DNA from: Sphaerisporangium krabiense | GTDB taxonomy: Bacteria > Actinomycetota > Actinomycetes > Streptosporangiales > Streptosporangiaceae | Direction: 5' to 3' | Length of the DNA: 64,000 nt | Assembly (NCBI RefSeq): GCF_014200435.1 | Contig: NZ_JACHBR010000001.1 | Span: 2,108,001 to 2,172,000 of the forward strand | Shown here: positions 32,242 through 40,286 of the stretch, piece by piece | Layout: each line of letters starts with the position of its first letter | Numbering within the stretch: the stretch's first letter is position 1 | Program-made: the position numbers and the translations under genes | The notes under the pieces: model-generated | Told to the model about the DNA's origin: nothing | Database searches by the model: none | The model's input: only the letters and a program-made list of their open reading frames with translations

Positions 32242-34116
32242 ATGAACGCCCTCCTCCACCGGTACCGGCCGCTGGGCGTCGTGCTCCTGCTGGCCCTGCT
32301 GCTCATCGCCCCCACCGCGGGCCTGCTCAACGGCTACTGGTCGCGCACGGTGATGCTGATCGCGATCCTGAGCCTGCTGGTCAGCGGCCTGAACGTCGTC
32401 CTCGGCTACGCCGGCGAGCTGGCCATGGGACAGGTCGCGCTCTACGCCGTGGGCGCCTACGTCGCCGGCTACCTCGGCGTCGAGCTCGGCATGACGAACG
32501 TGCTGTTCTCGCTGCTGGGGGCCACCCTCGCCGCGGTCGTGGTCGGTCTCATCACCGGCATACCCGGGCTGCGCCTCGGCGGCTGGTCGCTGGCGATGGT
32601 GACGTTCTTCCTGGTCACGCTGGTGCCGAACCTGGTCGACGTCTTCTCCGGGTTCACCGGCGGCACGCTCGGCATGGCCACCGCCGTCCCCACCCTGTTC
32701 GGCATGGAGATCGTCGGCGACCGGCTCTACTGGCTGATCATCCTGGTCGTGGCCGCCTGGTTCACGGTCGCCCGCAACCTGCTGCTCTCGCGGCACGGCA
32801 ACATGTTCCTGGTCCTGCGGCAGAGCCCGATCCTGGCCTCGGTGCTCGGCGTCTCGGTGTACCGGCTGAAGCTGCTGGTGTACGTCGTCGGCGCGATCCC
32901 CGCGGCGCTGGCCGGCGCGCTGTTCTCGATGCTGGACGGGTTCATCGCCCCCGACACCTTCACCTTCGCGCTCGCGCTCAGCGTGCTCGCCGCGTCCGTC
33001 GTCGGCGGCGCGACCTCGGTGTACGGCGCGATCGCCGGCGCGGCGGTGATGCAGCTCGGGCAGCAGACCTTCACCCAGTTCCAGACCTGGCAGCTCGTCA
33101 TCTACGGCGCGTTCCTGCTGATCGCGGGCATCGCGTTCAACCGCGGGCTCGCCGGCCTCGCCCAGGACGGCCTGGCCGCCGTCCGCCGCAGGGGCTGGCT
33201 GCCGACCCCCGCCCCGGCCACCGTCGCCGCCGAACCGGCCGGCGAGGTCGAGACACGGCTCGAACCGCTGCACGGCGTGACGCTGCGCAGCGAGGGGCTC
33301 GGCAAGTCCTTCGGCGGCAACCGGGCGCTCGACGACGTCACCATCGAGGCCAGGCCCGGCGAGGTCACCGCGCTCATCGGCCCGAACGGCTCGGGCAAGA
33401 CCACCATGCTCAACCTCATCTGCGGCCTCTACAAGCCGTCCGCCGGGCGGCTGCTGCTGGGCGAGGAGGAGATCGGCGGCCACCCGACGTACCGCATCGC
33501 GCGGCACGGCGTGGCCCGCACCTTCCAGACCCCGCTGATCCCGGCGCACATGACGACGCTCGCGTTCGTCGCGACCGGCAGGTACGTGAGCCACCGCGTC
33601 GGCATCCTGCCCGCGATCCTGCGGCTCCCGGGCTTCCGCAAGGGGTACGCGACCGACGACGCGCGGGCCATGGCGCTGCTGCGGCTGGTCGGCATCGCCG
33701 ACGTCGCCCACCAGCAGGTCGACTCGCTGGCCCTCGGCACCCGGCGGCTGGTCGAGGTGGCCCGCTGCCTCGCCTCCGGCGCCCGCGTGTTCCTGTTCGA
33801 CGAGGTCGGCTCCGGCCTCGACGAGAGCGACCTCGAAGTGCTCGAACGGGCCATCGGGATGATCCGCGAGGCCGGCGGGACGGTGATCCTCGTCGAGCAC
33901 AACTTCCCGCTCGTGCTCAAGCTGTCCGACCGGATCCACGTGCTCAGCCAGGGGCGGCTGCTCGCCTCCGGCACCCCGGCGCAGATCCAGAACGACCGCA
34001 GGGTGCTCGCCGAGTACACCGGCGCGACCGACGGCGGGGACGCCCCCGACGCCTTCGACTCGGTGGCGGACCTCCAGGCCGCCGACGGGCCCGCCACGCC
34101 GAAGGGAGCCAAGTGA
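32242..34116 (+). CDS. LivM-LivG fusion: ABC permease joined to ATP-binding domain
   Basis: A 624-residue protein that joins two usually separate Liv components. Residues 1 to about 310 are a LivM permease (LSLLVSGLNVVLGYAGELAMGQ, then VYGAIAGAAVMQLGQQ); a linker follows; from about 345 a LivG-type ATPase begins. Walker A is GPNGSGKTT (about 378), Walker B is VFLFDEVGSGLD (about 515) and the switch is LVEHNFP. The signature is LALGTRRLVEVARCL, with alanine where LSxG is usual, and the D-loop reads GSGLDESD; both still look functional. The acidic tail after about 590 is probably disordered. Its stop overlaps the LivF start. Confidence 0.92.
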   Translation: MNALLHRYRPLGVVLLLALLLIAPTAGLLNGYWSRTVMLIAILSLLVSGLNVVLGYAGELAMGQVALYAVGAYVAGYLGVELGMTNVLFSLLGATLAAVVVGLITGIPGLRLGGWSLAMVTFFLVTLVPNLVDVFSGFTGGTLGMATAVPTLFGMEIVGDRLYWLIILVVAAWFTVARNLLLSRHGNMFLVLRQSPILASVLGVSVYRLKLLVYVVGAIPAALAGALFSMLDGFIAPDTFTFALALSVLAASVVGGATSVYGAIAGAAVMQLGQQTFTQFQTWQLVIYGAFLLIAGIAFNRGLAGLAQDGLAAVRRRGWLPTPAPATVAAEPAGEVETRLEPLHGVTLRSEGLGKSFGGNRALDDVTIEARPGEVTALIGPNGSGKTTMLNLICGLYKPSAGRLLLGEEEIGGHPTYRIARHGVARTFQTPLIPAHMTTLAFVATGRYVSHRVGILPAILRLPGFRKGYATDDARAMALLRLVGIADVAHQQVDSLALGTRRLVEVARCLASGARVFLFDEVGSGLDESDLEVLERAIGMIREAGGTVILVEHNFPLVLKLSDRIHVLSQGRLLASGTPAQIQNDRRVLAEYTGATDGGDAPDAFDSVADLQAADGPATPKGAK

Positions 34117-34865
34117 TGTTGTCCGTCGCCGGCGTCACCGGTGGATACGGTGACCTGCGGGTCCTGTGGGACGTGGACGTGGCCGTGCGGCCCGGCCGGA
34201 TCACCGTCGTGCTCGGGCGCAACGGAGCGGGGAAGACCTCGCTGCTGTCCGCCATCGCCGGGCTGCTGCCCACCGTGAGCCAGGGCCGCGTCGAGCTCGA
34301 CGGGCGGGACCTCAGCGGCGCCCCCGCCCACCGGCGGGTGCGGGCCGGTCTCGCCCTCGTGCAGGAGAACAAGCGGGTCTTCCGCGCCCGCAGCGTCGAG
34401 GAGAACCTGCTCCTCGGCGGATACAGCCTCGGCGGCCTCGGGCTGCGCGGAGGGGCGCGCGGGACGGCGCTGGAGAAGGCCTACGAACGTTTTCCCGTCC
34501 TGCGTCAGCGGCGGCGCGAACCGGCGGGCAGCCTGTCCGGCGGCCAGCAGCAGATGCTGGCCATCGGCCAGGCCCTGATGCCGGGACCGAAGCTGCTGAT
34601 GCTCGACGAACCCTCCGCGGGCCTCGCGCCCGCCATCGTCAACGAGGTCCTGGAGATGGTCGCGGCGCTGCGCGACGAGGGCCTGTCCATCCTGCTGGTC
34701 GAGCAGCGGATCGAGCACGCGCTGGCGATCGCCGACGACGTCGCGGTCATGGAGAACGGGCGCATCATCACCACCGGCCCGAAGTCCGCCTTCGACGACG
34801 GCGCGGTGATCCGCGAGGTCTACCTCGGCCGGTCGGGCGAACGCCTGACCACCGGCAACAATTGA
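34116..34865 (+). CDS. LivF-type ABC ATP-binding protein
   Basis: A 249-residue ABC ATPase. Walker A LGRNGAGKTSLL (about residue 32), signature GSLSGGQQQMLAIGQAL, Walker B LLMLDEPSAGLAP, and switch LVEQRIEHAL are all canonical, unlike the partner domain in the LivMG fusion. The transporter would therefore have one standard and one slightly degenerate nucleotide site. Start ATG overlaps the fusion gene stop (TGATG). Confidence 0.92.
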   Translation: MLSVAGVTGGYGDLRVLWDVDVAVRPGRITVVLGRNGAGKTSLLSAIAGLLPTVSQGRVELDGRDLSGAPAHRRVRAGLALVQENKRVFRARSVEENLLLGGYSLGGLGLRGGARGTALEKAYERFPVLRQRRREPAGSLSGGQQQMLAIGQALMPGPKLLMLDEPSAGLAPAIVNEVLEMVAALRDEGLSILLVEQRIEHALAIADDVAVMENGRIITTGPKSAFDDGAVIREVYLGRSGERLTTGNN

Positions 34866-34877
34866 GAGGAACGCACC

Positions 34878-35624
34878 ATGTTGCTGAAGGACAAGGTCGC
34901 CGTGGTCACCGGCGCCGCGCAGGGCATCGGCCGGTCGGTCGCCGAGCTGTACGCCCGCGAGGGCGCCCGGGTGGCGGTGGTCGACGTCAAGACGGACGAC
35001 GCGGAGAAGGTGGCCGCGGGCATCCGCGAGGCGGGCGGCCAGGCGATGGCCGTGACCTGCGACGTGTCGGACCGGGCCGCGGTGGACGAGGCGGCCGCGG
35101 CCGTGAAGGCGGCCTACGGGCCGATCGACGTCCTGGTGAACAACGCGGGCGTCACGCGCCCGGCGATGCTGCACAAGATGACCCAGGAGGAGTGGGACGT
35201 CGTCATGGGCGTCCACCTGCACGGCTCCTTCTACTGGCTGCAGGCCGTGGTACACGACATGATCGAGCGGCAGCGCGGGTGGATCATCTTCAGCTCCTCC
35301 TCGACCGCGCAGAACGGCTCGATCGGCCAGATCAACTACGCGGCCGCCAAGTCGGGGATGCTCGGCATGGTCCGCACGGCCGCCCGCGAGCTCGGCCGGT
35401 ACAACATCCTGGTCAACGCGGTCGCGCCCGCGGCGGCCACCGAGATGACGCTCAAGATCCGCACGGACCCGCGCTTCGCCGACGGCGTCAAGCGGCTGCC
35501 GCTGCGCCGCCACGCCGAGCCCGAGGAGATCGCGCCGACCTTCCTGTACCTGGCCTCCGACGCGGCCAGCTACGTCACCGGCCAGGTCATCTCGGTGGAC
35601 GGCGGCGGAATGATGGTGCGTTGA
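34878..35624 (+). CDS. Short-chain dehydrogenase/reductase (FabG-like)
   Basis: A 248-residue classical SDR. The nucleotide motif is TGAAQGIG (11-18), NNAG is at 88-91, and the catalytic set is Ser141, Tyr154 and Lys158 (SSSSTAQ..., INYAAAKSG). VDVKTD after the second strand, with an aspartate, favours NAD over NADP. In the pathway it may oxidise a 3-hydroxyacyl-CoA or another alcohol intermediate. GAGAGGAAC precedes ATG. Confidence 0.9.
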   Translation: MLLKDKVAVVTGAAQGIGRSVAELYAREGARVAVVDVKTDDAEKVAAGIREAGGQAMAVTCDVSDRAAVDEAAAAVKAAYGPIDVLVNNAGVTRPAMLHKMTQEEWDVVMGVHLHGSFYWLQAVVHDMIERQRGWIIFSSSSTAQNGSIGQINYAAAKSGMLGMVRTAARELGRYNILVNAVAPAAATEMTLKIRTDPRFADGVKRLPLRRHAEPEEIAPTFLYLASDAASYVTGQVISVDGGGMMVR

Positions 35625-36766
35625 CGGTGACGCCGAGTGGCCCGCTGAGCGGCGTGCGGATCGTCACGTTCGCGCCGCTCTACCAGGGGCCGTACGCGAC
35701 GACGCTGCTCGCCGACCTCGGCGCGGACGTGGTCACGGTCGAGCGGCCGGGCACCGGCGACGGCGCCCGCCTCCAGGGGGTCATGTTCGCCGCGCTCAAC
35801 CGGGGCAAGCGCTCGGTGGCCCTGAACCTCAAGGCCCCCGAGGACCAGGAGACCGCCCGCCGGCTCGCCGGCACGGCCGACGTCCTGGTCGAGGCGTTCC
35901 GCCCCGGCACCATGGAACGGTACGGCCTCGGGTACCCGCGCCTGAGCGCCGGCCATCCCGGCCTGGTCTACGTGTCGCTCTCCGGCTTCGGCCAGGACGG
36001 GCCGTACCGGGACCGGGCCGGGCACGACCTGATGTACCAGGCGGCGGCGGGCCTGCTCGACGGGCTGGTGGACCGGCCCGGAGCGGTCCATCCGCCGCCC
36101 GAGCTGGAGGCGGGCGCGATCGTCGGCGCCCTCTACGCGGCGCTCGGCGCGCTGGCCGGCCTGGTCGGCAGGGCCGCCACCGGCCGCGGCACCCACGTCG
36201 ACCTGTCCACCCACGAGGCCCTGCTGTCGGTGATGTCCCTGCGGCTGGAACCGGTGCTCAACGGCTCCGGCGCCCCGGCCCCCGAGCCCGGCCCCGAGCC
36301 CGGATACGGGCTCTACCGCTGCGCGGACCGGCGGCTGATCGCGCTCGGCATCGGCTTCGAGGACCATTTCTGGGCCCTGCTGTGCGAGGCGACCGGCCTC
36401 ACCGCGTACGCCGGGCTCACCCAGGCCGAGCGTGCGGCGCAGGGCGGCACGCTCGCCGGGCTGCTGTCCGAGGCGCTGTCCACCCGGACCTACGCCCACT
36501 GGCAGGAGCTCTTCGACCGGATCGGGGTGCCCGCCGGCCCGGTCCACCGGCTGCGCGAGATCCCCGACGACCCCCACGTGCGCGCCCGGCAGGCGATCCG
36601 CGCGCTGAACGGCGGCGACGGCCGCCGCTACGTGCGCCAGCCGCTGCGGTTCAGCGGATACGGCGCGCCCGACCCCGCCCCGGCCCCCGGCCTGGGCGAG
36701 CACACCGCTTCGCTCCTTCGCGAGCTGGACGCATCACCGCACCATCAGGAGGTACCCGAGCCATGA
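35621..36766 (+). CDS. CaiB/BaiF-family (class III) CoA transferase
   Basis: A 381-residue class III CoA transferase. The N-terminal GVRIVTFAPLYQGPYATTLLADLGADVV binds CoA, and the catalytic aspartate is expected in RAGHDLMYQAAAG (about residue 140). FSGYG and HTASLLREL close the protein as in the family. It would move CoA to the imported acid or between pathway intermediates. The start is uncertain: a TTG at 35621 overlaps the SDR stop (TTGA), and a GTG follows at 35627. Its own stop overlaps the next ATG. Confidence 0.88.
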   Translation: MTVTPSGPLSGVRIVTFAPLYQGPYATTLLADLGADVVTVERPGTGDGARLQGVMFAALNRGKRSVALNLKAPEDQETARRLAGTADVLVEAFRPGTMERYGLGYPRLSAGHPGLVYVSLSGFGQDGPYRDRAGHDLMYQAAAGLLDGLVDRPGAVHPPPELEAGAIVGALYAALGALAGLVGRAATGRGTHVDLSTHEALLSVMSLRLEPVLNGSGAPAPEPGPEPGYGLYRCADRRLIALGIGFEDHFWALLCEATGLTAYAGLTQAERAAQGGTLAGLLSEALSTRTYAHWQELFDRIGVPAGPVHRLREIPDDPHVRARQAIRALNGGDGRRYVRQPLRFSGYGAPDPAPAPGLGEHTASLLRELDASPHHQEVPEP

Positions 36767-38901
36767 CCGTGCCCCCGCCGCCGCCCCCGCCGTCCCCGGC
36801 GCCCCACGCCCGGCCCGCACTCGACCGCCTGCTCTCCCCCCGGTCGATCGCCATGGTCGGCGCGTCGAACAGCCTTACCCGCATCGGAGGCACCGTCTTC
36901 GGCAACCTCCTGCGCGCCTTCCCCGGCGAGGTCCACCCGGTACACCCCAAGGACGACGTGGTCCAGGGCCGGACGGCCTACCGGAGCGTGAGCGACCTGC
37001 CCGAGGGCGTCGACATGGCCGTGATCGCGGTGCCCGCCCGCGCCGTCGTGGACGTGGTCGCCGAGTGCGCCGCCCACGGCATCGGCGGCGCCACCGTCAT
37101 CACCTCGGGCTTCGCCGAGGCCGGGCCGGAGGGCCGCGCCCTCCAGGACCGGCTGACCGCGGTGGCCGAGGAGACCGGCATCCGCGTGATCGGCCCGAAC
37201 TGCATCGGGTACATGAACACGCACGGCGGCGTGATGGCCAACTTCATGATCACCCCGGATCAGCCGCTCCCCGAGTCCGGTCCCGTGGCGCTCGTCTCGC
37301 AGAGCGGCGGCTTCGGCTCCTACATCACCAGCAAGGCCGTGCTCGCCGGGCTGCGGCTCGGCTGGTTCGTCTCCACCGGCAACGAGGCCGACGTGAACGT
37401 GGCGCAGGTGCTGCGGCACCTGGTGGAGCGGCCCGAGGTCGGGGTGCTGCTGTCGTTCGTCGAGACGCTGCGCGACCCCGAGATCTTCATGGCGACCGCC
37501 CGCCGCGCCGCCGAGCTGGACAAGCCGCTGGTGCTGCTCAAGGCCGGCCGCTCGGACGAGGCCGCCCGCGCCGCGATGAGCCACACCGCCTCGATCGTGG
37601 GCTCGGCCCAGGTCTTCGACGCGGTCTGCCGCCAGTACGGCGTGTTCGTGGCCTCGACCATGGAGGAGCTGCTCGACCTCGGCACCATCTTCCAGGACGG
37701 CCGCCGCGCGGCCGGCGGCCGGGTGATCGTGATGACGTCCTCCGGCGGCGCGGGCGTGCTGCTCGCCGACGAGGGCGGGCAGGCGGGCCTGTCGGTGCCC
37801 GAGCTGCCCGCCGAGGAGCAGGCGGCGCTGGCCGCCGACATGCCGGTGCCGTTCTACGGCAGCACCTCCAACCCGGTGGACACCACCGCGCAGACCACCG
37901 CGATGCCCGACGCCTACCGCAAGGTGCTGAACAAGGTCGCGGCCAGCCCGTCCGGCGACATGGTCGCCGCCGTCACCTGGGCGGGCCCGGGCCCGGCCAA
38001 CGACGCGATCGTCGAGATGTACCGGAACACCGCCAAGCCGGTGGCGATCCTGTCCACCGCCTGGTCCGAGCAGTTCCAGCGGGCCGGGGTGCCGACCTTC
38101 ACCGACCCGCGCCGGGCGATGGCCTCGCTGGGCGCGCTCGCCCGCCTGTCGGCCCGCGGCCCGGTGCCGCCCGACCCGGACTCCTTCGCCGCCGACGGCG
38201 ACCGTGTGCGACGGGCGCGCGAGCTGATCGCGGCGGCGGGCGAGGAGACGACGCTGCTGGAGTCGACCGGCAAGAGCATCCTCGCCATGTACGGCGTGCC
38301 GGTGACCCGCGAGGAGCTGGTCGCCGACGTGGACGCGGCGGTCGAGGCGGCGGCGCGCATCGGCGGGCCCGTGGCGATCAAGGTGATGTCGTACCGGCTG
38401 CCGCACAAGTCCGACGCCGGGGCGATCCGGCTCGGCCTGCGCGGCCCGGACGCCGTGCGCGACGGCTACCGCGAGATGCTGGAGGAGGTCGCCCGCCGGG
38501 CCCCGGACGCCGAGGTCGAGGGCGTGCTCGTCCAGCAGATGGCGCCCGCCCGGCTCGAGCTGACCTGCGGCGTGCAGCGCGACCCGGTCTTCGGGCCCAT
38601 GGTCGCGGTCGGGCTCGGCGGGGTGCTGGTGGAGGTGCTGAGCGAGGCCGTGCTGCTCCGCCCGCCGTTCGACGTGGACGCGGCGGTGGCGGCGCTCGGC
38701 CGGCTGCTCGGCGGGCGCCTGGTCACCGGGCGGCGCGGGCTGTCGGAGGCGGAGCTCCAGGCCACCGCCCAGATCATGACCGGGCTCGGCGCGCTGGCGC
38801 TCGAACTCGACGAGGTCGCCGAGGTGGACGTCAACCCGCTGCGCGTCGCCGACGACGCGGTGCTGGCCGCGGACGCGCTGATCGTGGTGCGCCATGACTG
38901 A
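36763..38901 (+). CDS. NDP-forming acyl-CoA synthetase (CoA-binding plus ATP-grasp fusion)
   Basis: A 712-residue protein of the acetate-CoA ligase (ADP-forming)/PatZ-like type. Order: proline-rich start, CoA-binding Rossmann domain (about 22-145, SIAMVGASNSLTRIGGTVFGNLL), ligase-CoA domains with the phosphorylated histidine in AMSHTASIVGS (H274), then an ATP-grasp domain (about 490-712; GPVAIKVMSYRLPHKSDAG). It would activate the imported carboxylic acid through an acyl phosphate. Together with the CaiB protein this gives two possible activation routes. The gene overlaps its neighbours at both ends (4 and 8 bases). Confidence 0.9.
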   Translation: MTVPPPPPPPSPAPHARPALDRLLSPRSIAMVGASNSLTRIGGTVFGNLLRAFPGEVHPVHPKDDVVQGRTAYRSVSDLPEGVDMAVIAVPARAVVDVVAECAAHGIGGATVITSGFAEAGPEGRALQDRLTAVAEETGIRVIGPNCIGYMNTHGGVMANFMITPDQPLPESGPVALVSQSGGFGSYITSKAVLAGLRLGWFVSTGNEADVNVAQVLRHLVERPEVGVLLSFVETLRDPEIFMATARRAAELDKPLVLLKAGRSDEAARAAMSHTASIVGSAQVFDAVCRQYGVFVASTMEELLDLGTIFQDGRRAAGGRVIVMTSSGGAGVLLADEGGQAGLSVPELPAEEQAALAADMPVPFYGSTSNPVDTTAQTTAMPDAYRKVLNKVAASPSGDMVAAVTWAGPGPANDAIVEMYRNTAKPVAILSTAWSEQFQRAGVPTFTDPRRAMASLGALARLSARGPVPPDPDSFAADGDRVRRARELIAAAGEETTLLESTGKSILAMYGVPVTREELVADVDAAVEAAARIGGPVAIKVMSYRLPHKSDAGAIRLGLRGPDAVRDGYREMLEEVARRAPDAEVEGVLVQQMAPARLELTCGVQRDPVFGPMVAVGLGGVLVEVLSEAVLLRPPFDVDAAVAALGRLLGGRLVTGRRGLSEAELQATAQIMTGLGALALELDEVAEVDVNPLRVADDAVLAADALIVVRHD

Positions 38902-39340
38902 CCGTCGCCACCTGGTCGGGCACGCGTACACCCCGTACACGTTCCCGGTGGAGCACGGCAAGGTGCGCGAGTTCGCCCTCGCCGTCAAGGACGAGGACCC
39001 GGTCTACCACGACGTCGAGGCGGCGCGGGCCGCCGGATACCGGCACCTGCCGGTGCCGCCCACCTTCTCCGCCGTCACCTCGCACTGGGCGGTCCGGGAC
39101 GTGGACGTGCTCCGGCTGGACCTGCGCCGGGTCCTGGCGGGCGGCGCGGAGTGGGAGTACCTCGGCGACATCGTGGCCGGCGACGTGCTCACCGTGCGGT
39201 CGCGCATCGCCGACGTACAGGAGAAGACCGGCAGCCGCGGCCCGATGACCTTGATGATCACCGAGCACGAATTCGTCAACGAACGCGAGGAGACCGTGAT
39301 GCGGATGCGCAGCACGGTGATCGAAATGGGGGAGCAGTGA
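38894..39340 (+). CDS. MaoC-like dehydratase, N-terminal/FAS1-type domain
   Basis: A 148-residue single hot-dog protein of the FAS1-like/MaoC N-terminal type, like HadA/HadC or ChsH1. DEDPVYHDVEAARAAGYRHLPVPPTF corresponds to the hydratase segment (D...H pair partly kept). It likely pairs with the next MaoC protein to form a heteromeric enoyl-CoA hydratase. Overlaps the synthetase gene by eight bases and the next gene by four. Confidence 0.88.
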   Translation: MTDRRHLVGHAYTPYTFPVEHGKVREFALAVKDEDPVYHDVEAARAAGYRHLPVPPTFSAVTSHWAVRDVDVLRLDLRRVLAGGAEWEYLGDIVAGDVLTVRSRIADVQEKTGSRGPMTLMITEHEFVNEREETVMRMRSTVIEMGEQ

Positions 39341-39846
39341 CAGCACCCGACACAGAACCAGACACAGCACCGGACACAGCGCCGGACACAGTGCCGGACA
39401 CGGCGCCGGGGACGGTGGCACCGGAGCGGCGCGTCGGGCCGCTGACGCGCACCGACTTCGTCCGGTACGCCGGAGCCGGCGGCGACTTCAACCCCATCCA
39501 CCACGACGAGACCTTCGCCCGCTCCGCCGGGTACCCGTCGGTCTTCGGGCACGGGCTGCTCACCGCCGGCGTCCTCGCCGGGTACGCCGCCTCGTGGCTC
39601 GGCCGCCGCAACCTGCGCCGGTTCACGGTCCGGTACGTCGGCCAGGTGTGGCCGGGCGACACGCTCGTGCTCAGCGGCGAGGTGCTCCGCACCGGGACGG
39701 CCGAGGACGGCGGCACCGAGGTCGAGGCGAGCCTGGAGGTGCACACCGAGGCCGCGGGCCGCGAGCGCAGGCTGGTGCTCCGGGGCGGCGCGACCGCCGC
39801 CTACCCGGCCCCCGCGCTCGCCCTGGCGGAAGGAGACCGGCCATGA
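39337..39846 (+). CDS. MaoC-like (R)-specific enoyl-CoA hydratase
   Basis: A 169-residue hot-dog hydratase. After a repetitive N-terminal tail (PDTA-type repeats, residues about 4-25) the MaoC motif GGDFNPIHHDETFARSAGYPSVFGHG gives the catalytic Asp and His. With the preceding protein it parallels ChsH1-ChsH2 of the steroid side-chain pathway, which adds water to an unsaturated acyl-CoA before retro-aldol cleavage. GTG start overlaps the previous stop (GTGA). Confidence 0.9.
   Translation: MTAPDTEPDTAPDTAPDTVPDTAPGTVAPERRVGPLTRTDFVRYAGAGGDFNPIHHDETFARSAGYPSVFGHGLLTAGVLAGYAASWLGRRNLRRFTVRYVGQVWPGDTLVLSGEVLRTGTAEDGGTEVEASLEVHTEAAGRERRLVLRGGATAAYPAPALALAEGDRP
39349..39408 (+). repeat. Five 12-bp tandem repeats coding PDTx
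   Basis: Five in-phase 12-bp units such as GACACAGCACCG and GACACAGCGCCG encode D-T-x-P repeats in the N-terminal tail of the MaoC hydratase. Pure in-frame units could change in number by slippage without breaking the gene. Confidence 0.85.
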
Positions 39847-40286
39847 CCGCGCCCGGCAGCGAGGCGGCCGTGACCCCCCGCCACGAGGCGGCCGTGACCG
39901 GATCGGCGCCCCACCGGGAGTACCTGGACCGGCTCGCCGCCGGGAGCGTGCCGTTCCAGACGTGCGACGGATGCCTGACCGCCGTGTTCCCGCCCCGGGT
40001 GATCTGCCCGGCCTGCGGGGCCACCGAGCTGCGCTGGAGCGAGAGCTCCGGGCTCGGCACCGTCTACTCGACCAGCGTCATCGCGCCGCGGGACGCCGAC
40101 CCGTACCCGGTCGTGCTCGTCGACCTCGACGAGGGCTTCCGGATGATGAGCACCGTCGTGGAGACCCCCGCCGCCGACGTGCCGATCGGGATGCGCGTGC
40201 GCGCCCACGTCGAACAGGACGGCCCCTCCGGCCCCCGGGTCGTGTGCACGGCGGCGGAAGCCGCGGAAGGAGAGGATGCGTCATGA
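39843..40286 (+). CDS. DUF35 (Zn-ribbon/OB-fold) acyl-CoA-associated protein
   Basis: A 147-residue DUF35 protein. The zinc ribbon is CDGC...CPAC (about residues 40-62; QTCDGCLTAVFPPRVICPACG), followed by an OB fold (GTVYSTSVIAPRD, PYPVVLVDLDEGFRMM). DUF35 proteins bind thiolase-like enzymes; in ChsH2-Ltp2 the domain is needed for aldolase activity. Here it is next to a thiolase-like gene with a four-base overlap, so a complex is very likely. The N-terminal 25 residues are low-complexity. Confidence 0.92.
   Translation: MTAPGSEAAVTPRHEAAVTGSAPHREYLDRLAAGSVPFQTCDGCLTAVFPPRVICPACGATELRWSESSGLGTVYSTSVIAPRDADPYPVVLVDLDEGFRMMSTVVETPAADVPIGMRVRAHVEQDGPSGPRVVCTAAEAAEGEDAS

Noticed and set aside
31255-33939. 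894-codon leftward open frame opposite the Liv genes
   Set aside because: Composition (Glu/Gln/Arg/His-rich, no domains) is that of an antisense shadow of well-supported transporter genes.
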